Shown one piece after another: positions 57,423 to 64,000 of a stretch of 64,000 nucleotides of DNA. Source of the stretch: an uncultured Atopostipes sp. (GTDB taxonomy: Bacteria; Bacillota; Bacilli; Lactobacillales; Carnobacteriaceae_A); NCBI GenBank assembly GCA_910588235.1, contig CAJUOQ010000001.1:44457-108456 (forward strand), written 5' to 3'. A program made the position numbers and the translations under genes. The first letter of the stretch is position 1; the number at the start of each line of letters is the position of its first letter. The notes under the pieces were generated by a model that saw only the letters and a list, made by a program, of their open reading frames with translations, made no database searches and was not told where the DNA came from.

Positions 57423-58340
57423 TTATTGTTCTGTCAAAGAAACGAAGAATGTTAAATGATTGTGTAAAACATCTAATTCAATAGGAAATGTAGGCCCTTT
57501 TTCACCGTCGATTGCTAAATTCAGCGTTTTAGAGGAGCGGATCGATGCTTTTTTAAAAGAAGTGGTGTAAGACAATTCATCATCATCGGTTTTATTCTCA
57601 TATTTATTGGGGAAAATATGATGGGCAAGAGATGCCGCTTCACTAAGAAGATTGGATGTTTTTAAAGCATATAATTGTAATTGGCCATCATCTACGTCTC
57701 CTTCTTCGAAAAACGTTGGAATACCAAATACACTATTTGTTAAGCCGATGACAACTAAAGTAATTTCCTCTAATTTGATATCTTCCGTTTCCGTTTGAAT
57801 ATGAAGATCAAATTCCTCCTCTTCATTAATCGAAGTGATCCCTTCTAAAATATAACCAAAAGGTCCAAAAACTTCTTTTAACTCATCATCCGTTTGCCAA
57901 GCAATTTCCGGTAAAGAACCAGCAGATAATGTACTAATAAAATAACCTTCATTTATTTTTCCAACATCTGTCTGTCTTTCTACCATTTCGCCCTTTTCAA
58001 TTTTAGCTAATAAATCATCCAAATCTAATTCTGCTTGCAGAGCGCGCGCGAAATTATTGGTCGTTCCGAGAGGAAGTAAGAGGATATTTGGACGATATGG
58101 TAAGTCAGAGACCTGAGTGACAAATTCTGAAACTGTTCCATCTCCCCCTAGCAAAGCGACTGTATCCACACCATCTTCTAGAGCATCATAAGTAAGCTTT
58201 TGAAAATTATCTTCTCCTTCTGTCTCATATAATGTGGTTTCTATATCCTTTTGTTTGAATATATCCACTAATTTTTTACTGATTTCCGTTGCTTCTTTTT
58301 CACCAGAAGACGGATTTGCGATAATTAATATTTTTTCCAT
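57423..58340 (-). CDS. Diacylglycerol/lipid kinase family protein
   Basis: From the ATG at 58340 (AGAGGTAG upstream) the product has 305 residues. It has the family's IIANPSSG (about 5-12), GGDGTVSEF (about 66-74) and LPLGTTNNFARAL (about 92-104) nucleotide-binding motifs, then a beta-rich C-terminal domain. Members phosphorylate diacylglycerol or related lipids; the exact substrate is not decided. It overlaps closely with perR. Confidence 0.87.
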   Translation of the reverse strand: MEKILIIANPSSGEKEATEISKKLVDIFKQKDIETTLYETEGEDNFQKLTYDALEDGVDTVALLGGDGTVSEFVTQVSDLPYRPNILLLPLGTTNNFARALQAELDLDDLLAKIEKGEMVERQTDVGKINEGYFISTLSAGSLPEIAWQTDDELKEVFGPFGYILEGITSINEEEEFDLHIQTETEDIKLEEITLVVIGLTNSVFGIPTFFEEGDVDDGQLQLYALKTSNLLSEAASLAHHIFPNKYENKTDDDELSYTTSFKKASIRSSKTLNLAIDGEKGPTFPIELDVLHNHLTFFVSLTEQ

Positions 58341-58369
58341 TCCACTACCTCTTTTACGCTCCATTTAAA

Positions 58370-58810
58370 TTATTCATTGCTCATCACTTTTTCTTGACAA
58401 TCTTCACAAATACCCATCACTTTAAACTCATGAGCATCTACTTTAAAGTTTGTTAACTCTTCAATATCGTTTTCTACAGTTTCTAATTTAGGATAATTAA
58501 AATCAATCACTTTTCCACAATATTTACAAATCGCATGATAATGCTGAGTTTCAGTCAAATCAAAACGACTTGAATCTTCTCCAAAAGATAACTCATTAAC
58601 GATACCAGCGTCTTTAAAAAAGTTTAAATTGTTATAGACGGTCGCTACACTCATATTGGGAAAATCATCTTTTAAATACTCATATACTTCGTTAGCCGTC
58701 GGGTGATTACCGTCCACTGCCAGGTATTCTAAAATGGCATATCTTTGCGAAGTCATTCGAATAGCCTTTTGCTTCAGTTTTTTCACATATTTTTCTACAT
58801 CTTTTGCCAT
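58370..58810 (-). CDS. perR: Peroxide-sensing regulator PerR (Fur family)
   Basis: The 146-residue protein has an N-terminal winged helix (RYAILEYLAVDGNHPTANEVYEYL in pieces) and a C-terminal dimer domain with SSRFDLTETQHYHAICKYCGK. The pattern of Asp and His in RFD...HYH and the two CxxC zinc pairs (CKYC, CEDC) fits PerR, which senses peroxide through metal-bound histidine oxidation. Fur cannot be fully excluded. Confidence 0.85.
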   Translation of the reverse strand: MAKDVEKYVKKLKQKAIRMTSQRYAILEYLAVDGNHPTANEVYEYLKDDFPNMSVATVYNNLNFFKDAGIVNELSFGEDSSRFDLTETQHYHAICKYCGKVIDFNYPKLETVENDIEELTNFKVDAHEFKVMGICEDCQEKVMSNE

Positions 58811-58836
58811 TTATTCACCCTCCTTTATTGTTCGAT

Positions 58837-60069
58837 TTATTTGAACCGATTCTTTAATCGATCGGTAAAATTCTCAAAAGTTCTTTTAATCACTGCGAAT
58901 TTAGCGAGAGGTCCTTCTTTTTGAGTCTCTAATTCTGAAGAACCTTTTTCTAATTCATTCTTATTTTCTTTAATATATTTTTTAAATTGTTTCTGCATTA
59001 AGTCGACTAATTTATCTGTGGTAGTTGACTTTCCTCCAAGTTCATTCGTCGCCATGACTTTTAAAACTTGAATATAACTATCTGCTAAAGCTCTCGTTAC
59101 AACAGAAGCCGTTGTCCCACTAATGATACCACCTACTACCGACCCTACGCCAGGAATAAATTTAAAAGCATTCGAAACGACAGATCGACCAATCACTGTC
59201 GCTGATCCAGTGCCACCAACAGCGGCTACAATACTTAAAATGGTTGCCCGATCAATTGGCACACCAAAAATGACAGTAATATGAGCAAGTAATGCTACTT
59301 GCATCGGAACTAATAGCGAAGCATCTGAAAAAGGAATAGGAATAAAACCTACCCCGAAAGTTGTTAAAATATATCTTCTAGCCCAGGTTTTCGCACTATT
59401 TACCTTTCTTTCGATGTCTACTTGCTGGGCGTTCGTAAAAGATTTTCGGACACTTTCAGGGATTAAATTAAACGTTCTTTCGATCAATTCTTTTAATCCA
59501 AAAGCCTCTACCGTATAATCATCAGATATTACATACGGTTGTGCCAAAACACTATGGACAGCGACTACGGGTAAGTTCATTTCCTCAAGAACATGATGAA
59601 ATTCCGCCGCTTGTTCACCAATCGCTTGTGTAAGGACTAAAACAACCGGAATTTTTTCGGAAATGGCTTGAATCATTTTGATTTCAGAATCTTCTATTCG
59701 AGAAGAGGTTGCTTGGATACAATAGTAAGCCACATGTACAGCATCCTCTGTCCCCTTATTTTCCTCAATAACTGAATAGATCTCATCCTGAACTTGTTTT
59801 TGTACTTCTGGGCTTAACTCTAGCCCACGGGTATCGTAGAGTGTAATCGGAACATCCGCTCGCGAAATTTTTTGTAGGTGTTTCGTCACGGGCTGCCCCG
59901 TTCCAGTATCTGCAATTCTTTCACGAAAGACACTATTAATTAAGGTACTCTTTCCTACCCCACTTTTCCCAACAATCAAAATATTGACTGGTGCTAGATT
60001 TTTTAGCTCTTTTTCAGTCATATCTAGTATTTCTTGGGCGACGTCAAAATGTCGATTCATATTTTTCAT
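58837..60069 (-). CDS. GTPase with DUF697 domain
   Basis: The 410-residue protein has an Era-like GTPase: G1 GKSGVGKST (about 34-42), G3 DTRGLE (about 79), G4 TQAIGEQ near 147. A C-terminal DUF697-type part with amphipathic or hydrophobic segments (about 230-330, GVGFIPIPFSDASLLVPMQVALLAHI in pieces) may contact membranes. G4 is TQAI rather than NKxD, unusual. Function unknown; stress or membrane dynamics are guesses. Confidence 0.78.
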   Translation of the reverse strand: MKNMNRHFDVAQEILDMTEKELKNLAPVNILIVGKSGVGKSTLINSVFRERIADTGTGQPVTKHLQKISRADVPITLYDTRGLELSPEVQKQVQDEIYSVIEENKGTEDAVHVAYYCIQATSSRIEDSEIKMIQAISEKIPVVLVLTQAIGEQAAEFHHVLEEMNLPVVAVHSVLAQPYVISDDYTVEAFGLKELIERTFNLIPESVRKSFTNAQQVDIERKVNSAKTWARRYILTTFGVGFIPIPFSDASLLVPMQVALLAHITVIFGVPIDRATILSIVAAVGGTGSATVIGRSVVSNAFKFIPGVGSVVGGIISGTTASVVTRALADSYIQVLKVMATNELGGKSTTTDKLVDLMQKQFKKYIKENKNELEKGSSELETQKEGPLAKFAVIKRTFENFTDRLKNRFK

Positions 60070-60124
60070 GCCTACAACTCCTTACTTTTCATCGTTCAAT
60101 ATGGAGCAGCTGTATTCCTCAATG

Positions 60125-60772
60125 TTAATCTAAGCGTTCGTAACTCGTTACGTGCCAGCTTCCATTTCCATATTGTAGGTATACTTCATAATTTTCTGAC
60201 TGATCACGGCTAGATACAGTAGCGACTACTCGACCAGGTCCATCATTTCCGACCCAATGTTCAATTAAATCATCACTTAAACCTGTTACATCCATGACAC
60301 GTTCTTTGATTTCAACACGATCGGCTGATCCATTACTATAATCTGTTGCATGGTCTGTATCAAGAGGAGCGTCTTCTGTTACAGTCGTTGACTCATCTTC
60401 TGCAGCTGCAGCGTCATCTTCCGTGTCCTCTTCAGAATTTGTTTCCTCATCACTTTCATTTTCCTGATTCTCTTCGTTGTCTTGATTCTCTTGATCCTCT
60501 TGCGAATCTGTCTGCTCATTTTCGGTTGGTGCTTCCGATTCTTCAGCATTCTCATCTTCCGCATCTTGAACAAGTGCCGTCTGATCTTCCTCTTCGCCTA
60601 AATCTAGATCATCACCACTTCGACTAAAGATAAAAACAATTAAAAGAATTAGAACTAAGAATAAAGCCCCAATAATCCAATAGTAAACTTTGCTGATTCC
60701 GCCACTATTTGATTTAGACGAAACCTGTTCTTCTTGATTTTTACGTTCTCTTCGTGATTCATTTTTACTCAT
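60125..60772 (-). CDS. YrrS-like membrane protein (DUF1510)
   Basis: From the ATG at 60772 (AGAGGTG upstream) the product has 215 residues: a charged N-terminus, one membrane helix (about 29-49), a long linker made almost entirely of Glu, Asp, Asn, Gln and Thr (about 55-125), and a C-terminal globular domain (about 140-215, ending QYGNGSWHVTSYERLD). The domain resembles YrrS of Bacillus, which lies with cell-wall genes. The acidic linker is unusually long. Confidence 0.75.
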   Translation of the reverse strand: MSKNESRRERKNQEEQVSSKSNSGGISKVYYWIIGALFLVLILLIVFIFSRSGDDLDLGEEEDQTALVQDAEDENAEESEAPTENEQTDSQEDQENQDNEENQENESDEETNSEEDTEDDAAAAEDESTTVTEDAPLDTDHATDYSNGSADRVEIKERVMDVTGLSDDLIEHWVGNDGPGRVVATVSSRDQSENYEVYLQYGNGSWHVTSYERLD

Positions 60773-60804
60773 AATAAACACCTCTTGTATTTTTAAATTA
60801 TTAT

Positions 60805-61248
60805 TTACTGTTCAGCGGAAAGTGCCGTAGATAAACTATAGTTGGCTCTACCAATTAACACTGAAAACATTTGTTTTTCTTCCTCAGACCAACCCCGCAG
60901 AGCATCGTCCATATATTCTACAAAATCCGCTTGATATTGTCTATAAATAACCTTAGCGTCTTCTGTTAATTCGAAAAATGAAAATCGTTTATCTTCGCCC
61001 ACTTCTCGTTGAACTAACCCATCCTCGACTAAAAGACTGATTTGTCTCGAAATCGTCGATTTGTCCAATTCACTAATTTCAGTAATTTGTTTTAGAGTCA
61101 TTGTCTCATTGCCAATGATCGAGATTAAATTGACAGTCGAAGCATTTAGACTTTTACTATTTAAAATATCTTTTTTTATTTTCAAAAACTGATGATTGAA
61201 CTCCACTAACTTAATAAGCATATCATCAATGTTTACCATCCGAGCCAT
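60805..61248 (-). CDS. MarR-family transcription regulator
   Basis: The 147-residue protein has the MarR winged-HTH: TLKQITEISELDKSTISRQISLLVEDGLVQREVGEDKRFSFFELT in pieces (about 52-96) between dimerisation helices. AGGAGGAAC precedes the ATG. Target and ligand unknown. Confidence 0.87.
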   Translation of the reverse strand: MARMVNIDDMLIKLVEFNHQFLKIKKDILNSKSLNASTVNLISIIGNETMTLKQITEISELDKSTISRQISLLVEDGLVQREVGEDKRFSFFELTEDAKVIYRQYQADFVEYMDDALRGWSEEEKQMFSVLIGRANYSLSTALSAEQ

Positions 61249-61377
61249 TCTCGTTCCTCCTAATTAGTTTGTGTATAAAACTAAGTATTTGTATAATTCA
61301 ACAATAGCATATTTCTTTTTTCAAGTAAATTAAAAATCCCATACGTAATTATTTTTAATCATTTTGTCACAAACAAG

Positions 61378-61419
61378 AAGGCTTAGGAGAATAAAGGATA
61401 TGGGCTGATTCTAAGCCTT
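61378..61419. repeat. Dyad overlapping the rqcH promoter region
   Basis: AAGGCTTAG and CTAAGCCTT are 24 bases apart. No T tract follows. It ends just before an extended -10 element. Confidence 0.45.
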
Positions 61420-61424
61420 ATAAA

Positions 61425-61433
61425 TGTTATAAT
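61425..61433 (+). promoter_or_regulatory. Extended -10 promoter of rqcH
   Basis: TGT then TATAAT (61428-61433), with a weak -35 CTGATT (61405-61410) 17 bases upstream. Confidence 0.6.
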
Positions 61434-61463
61434 AGGAAAGACCACTCTTAAGAAGGTGATATT

Positions 61464-63173
61464 ATGTCATATGATGGATTATTTACTCATGCAGTAGTCC
61501 ATGAATTAAAGGAAAATATATTAGGCGGTCGTATTACAAAAATTCATCAACCTTTTCCAAATGAATTAGTGATGCGTATCCGCTCTAATCGAAAAAATTA
61601 TCAATTATTTCTCTCCGCTCATCCACAATATGCGCGCGTTCAATTAACCAATTTAAAATTCGAAAATCCCCAACAACCTCCTCAATATTGTATGGTGTTG
61701 CGTAAATACATTGAAAACTCTGCCCTTGTTGATATTCAACAGGTCGACAATGACCGGATTATTGAATTTACTTTTACAGGCCGTGATGAGCTGGGAGACG
61801 AACAACATTATCATTTAATTGCAGAAATTATGGGAAGACATAGTAATATTCTTCTCGTGAATAAAGACGAGCAGAAATTATATGAAGCGATTCGTCACGT
61901 TCCGCCAAGTATGAATAGTTATCGTACGCTCTTACCAGGCGCTGAATACAAACCCGCTCCTGCTCAAGATAATATCAATCCCTTTGAATATCAGGGAGCT
62001 GTAGAAATTGAAGGAGACACTCAGAAAGAACAAATTCGTTCACTCCAAAGTCAATTCCAAGGATTTGGGCGCGATTCTGCAAAAGAGCTACTCTATCAAA
62101 TCAATAAACATAGCGATGAAAGCCCGACTCAAGTCTTTCAAAACTTTTTAAATGCTTATCGTGAAGATCAATTAGAACCAACTCTTACTGAAGATGGTAA
62201 TCGCCAATCGTTTACCGCTTTACCCTATCCTTCTATTGAAGGTGAAAAAGAGTCTTTTTCAACCTTTACGGCTTTGCTCGATGAGTATTTTGAGAATAAA
62301 GCTGAAAGAGATCGCGTTCACCAGCAAACTAATGATTTATCACAGGTGCTTAAAAATGAGCGCAAGAAAAATGTCAATAAACTTAAAAAGCTTGAGCGCG
62401 AATATAAAGAAACCAATCGTGCTGAAGATTACCGCATAAAAGGGGAAGTTTTGACAGCCTTTATGCATACAGTGGAGCAAGGTATGGAAGAAATTGAATT
62501 GGAAAATTTCTATGATGAATATAAACCCATTCGTATAGAACTAGACCCTCAAAAAACGCCTGCTGAAAATGCGCAATGGTACTTTAACCGCTATCAAAAA
62601 ATGAAGAGCCGTAAGAAACATCTAGCTAGTCAAATTCCTTTAACAAAACAAGAAATTGACTATATTGATTCTGTTTTAGCCCAGTTAGACATTGCTTCAA
62701 GTGCTGATATTGAAGAAATTCGTGAGGAATTAAGAAACGAAGGTTACTTGAAGAAACAGCGTAATAATAAGAAGAAGAAAAAGAAAAAATCTGGTCCTGA
62801 GAAGTATCATGCTTCTGATGGAACCCTTATTTATGTAGGCAAAAACAATGCACAAAATGATCAATTAACCATGCGTACTGCGAATAAAACAGACTGGTGG
62901 CTCCATACGAAAGATATTCCAGGTTCACATGTTTTGATCCGTAGTGACGAACCTAGTCAACAAACCTTGGAAGAAGCAGCGATTCTAGCCGCTTATAATA
63001 GTAAATACCGAATGTCTTCCTCGGTCCCAGTTGATTACACACAAATAAAACATGTTCGCAAACCGAATGGCGCCAAACCGGGTTATGTCATCTATGACAA
63101 CCAGCAAACGCTGTTTGTGACCCCCGAAAGAAAAATCGTTCGTCAATTAAAACAAAACGAACCAAATAATTAA
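61464..63173 (+). CDS. rqcH: Ribosome quality-control protein RqcH (NFACT family)
   Basis: The 569-residue protein has the NFACT-N domain (about 1-200: LGGRITKIHQPFPNELVMRIR, LIAEIMGRHSNILLV in pieces), a helical coiled-coil middle (about 290-420), a Lys-rich stretch (KKQRNNKKKKKKKS, about 432-445) and NFACT-R (YHASDGTLIYVGKNNAQND, WLHTKDIPGSHVLIRS). RqcH binds stalled large subunits and directs alanine tailing of the nascent chain. It was earlier called a fibronectin-binding protein in this group. Confidence 0.93.
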   Translation: MSYDGLFTHAVVHELKENILGGRITKIHQPFPNELVMRIRSNRKNYQLFLSAHPQYARVQLTNLKFENPQQPPQYCMVLRKYIENSALVDIQQVDNDRIIEFTFTGRDELGDEQHYHLIAEIMGRHSNILLVNKDEQKLYEAIRHVPPSMNSYRTLLPGAEYKPAPAQDNINPFEYQGAVEIEGDTQKEQIRSLQSQFQGFGRDSAKELLYQINKHSDESPTQVFQNFLNAYREDQLEPTLTEDGNRQSFTALPYPSIEGEKESFSTFTALLDEYFENKAERDRVHQQTNDLSQVLKNERKKNVNKLKKLEREYKETNRAEDYRIKGEVLTAFMHTVEQGMEEIELENFYDEYKPIRIELDPQKTPAENAQWYFNRYQKMKSRKKHLASQIPLTKQEIDYIDSVLAQLDIASSADIEEIREELRNEGYLKKQRNNKKKKKKKSGPEKYHASDGTLIYVGKNNAQNDQLTMRTANKTDWWLHTKDIPGSHVLIRSDEPSQQTLEEAAILAAYNSKYRMSSSVPVDYTQIKHVRKPNGAKPGYVIYDNQQTLFVTPERKIVRQLKQNEPNN

Positions 63174-63182
63174 ATCATTTTT

Positions 63183-63231
63183 AAAGGTGTAAGAGACCGA
63201 CTAAAAACGTCGTATCCTTACACCTTTTTAA
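63183..63231. terminator. Bidirectional terminator after rqcH
   Basis: AAAGGTGTAAG and CTTACACCTTT form an 11-bp stem, followed by TT and AATT; also serves the convergent membrane gene. Confidence 0.75.
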
Positions 63232-63726
63232 TTATTGAACAAGAAATTCTAGCCATAAAAATTCTGGCACAGTACCATAAAACAAATAAATAAAGGTATA
63301 AAACCCTAGGACAAACAGTACCATTAATAAAAGAGTGATGACAGTAAAGGTCCACACGACGGCTAAAAAGTAAGTTAAACCTTTGGAATCCCATTCATAA
63401 GATAGCAGCCTTTTCACCATAAAAGAACCTATCGAAATAAAAAAAGGAATAAATATAAATAGATAAAAAAGGATAAATACCGAAAGAAATTCATGCAACT
63501 TAAAGTGATTTATAAATGTTGAGAACACTGTGATAACAATCAGAAATAGAATATATAAAAGATTAATCATCTTCATATATTTAAATAACCAATGCTTTGA
63601 CCCATAAATTTTGTAAAGAATAAAACTTGTTATAAATGTTTGAATACCTGCTATGAATATACTTTGTAGAAAGCTCAATTCAAAAGTCCTCTCTCTATGT
63701 TTGTATATCTCCTTCGGATCATTCAT
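63232..63726 (-). CDS. Multi-pass membrane protein, Yip1-like
   Basis: The 164-residue protein has four or five hydrophobic segments (about 19-40, 50-71, 81-102, 120-150). The arrangement and FTVITLLLMVLFVLGFYTF stretch are reminiscent of small YIP1-domain proteins, but no sure motif is seen. Confidence 0.55.
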   Translation of the reverse strand: MNDPKEIYKHRERTFELSFLQSIFIAGIQTFITSFILYKIYGSKHWLFKYMKMINLLYILFLIVITVFSTFINHFKLHEFLSVFILFYLFIFIPFFISIGSFMVKRLLSYEWDSKGLTYFLAVVWTFTVITLLLMVLFVLGFYTFIYLFYGTVPEFLWLEFLVQ

Positions 63727-64000
63727 ACTTCTTATTTTTGTGATGATGATGGAGAGTGTGATACTTACTCGATCTCTTGCATTATTTTTAGTCTTTCAAA
63801 GATCTCAGTATCCTTTACCCTCTATTTTTTCATCCATTTATTGATTGTGTTCCTTAAGTATTTCCTCATATAATCAGTATATCAAATAATACAAACGAAA
63901 ACGATAACAAGGACGGAACAAGAGTATTTTGAAAACATATTCGCGTAAAATCGAGTAGGAGACTAGCCATTAATTGACTAGTCGACCTCTCACACCACCG
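63727..64000. other. Gene-free stretch at the right edge
   Basis: No convincing coding frame is seen. On minus a GATATACT-type -10 region (about 63870-63885) may promote the membrane-protein gene. A small inverted repeat ACTAG/CTAGT lies near 63962-63982. Confidence 0.4.

Noticed and set aside
63653..63844. 63-residue plus-strand frame at the right edge
   Set aside because: It overlaps the start of the minus-strand membrane gene and has no ribosome-binding site.

Overview
The window comes from a low-GC Gram-positive bacterium, most likely of the order Lactobacillales. Evidence for this is the block thyA, YfmR-type ABC-F ATPase, cold-shock gene, EbsA-like gene and RNase H, and the block RlmL-type methyltransferase, type-B RNase P RNA, gpsB and ypsA divergent from recU and ponA. 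Many proteins are unusually acidic (the PBP1A tail, the YrrS-like protein, the sulfotransferase lipoprotein), which would suit a salt- or alkali-adapted lactic acid bacterium; that is inference, and I cannot name a genus.

Layout. 1-14062 is host DNA: nucleotide metabolism and translation factors, a secreted arylsulfotransferase lipoprotein, and the rlmL-rnpB-gpsB-ypsA / recU-ponA cell-division and cell-wall cluster. 14062-14150 is tRNA-Ser(GGA). A complete-looking siphovirus prophage of about 43.2 kb (14140-57362) sits in its 3' end, bounded by a perfect 21-bp direct repeat. 57363-64000 is host again: the displaced tRNA terminator, a lipid-kinase-type gene, PerR, a DUF697 GTPase, a YrrS-like protein, a MarR regulator, rqcH and a membrane protein.

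The prophage reads mostly on the minus strand, from the right end leftward. The lysogeny module is on plus at 54078-57206 (CI-type repressor, ImmA peptidase, lipoprotein, S24-like protein, integrase). It faces a cro-led early operon across overlapping back-to-back promoters. The early genes cover recombination and replication (ERF, SSB, initiator with iterons, G39P-like loader, DnaB-like helicase, RecU-like resolvase, HNH nuclease) and then many small accessory genes up to an ArpU-type late regulator. A noncoding segment follows with two phage tRNAs, a tRNA-like element and a terminator. After it come terminase, portal, head, connector and tail genes, tape measure, Dit, Tal and a lysis cassette.

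Three features stand out. (1) Between the tail genes and the holin lies a diversity-generating retroelement (DGR): a reverse transcriptase with the DGR-type SQ motif, a 111-bp template repeat and a 111-bp variable repeat at the 3' end of a C-type-lectin-fold gene. The repeats differ at 15 positions, and every one is an adenine of the template. A perfect 9-bp hairpin follows the target gene. (2) The major capsid and major tail genes end at the same slippery GGGGGAA context. A -1 frameshift in each would add a C-terminal extension, and both extensions contain PTTDGAV. (3) The tape-measure gene has no ATG, GTG or TTG at its expected start; an ATC codon sits where ATG should be, behind a strong ribosome-binding site.
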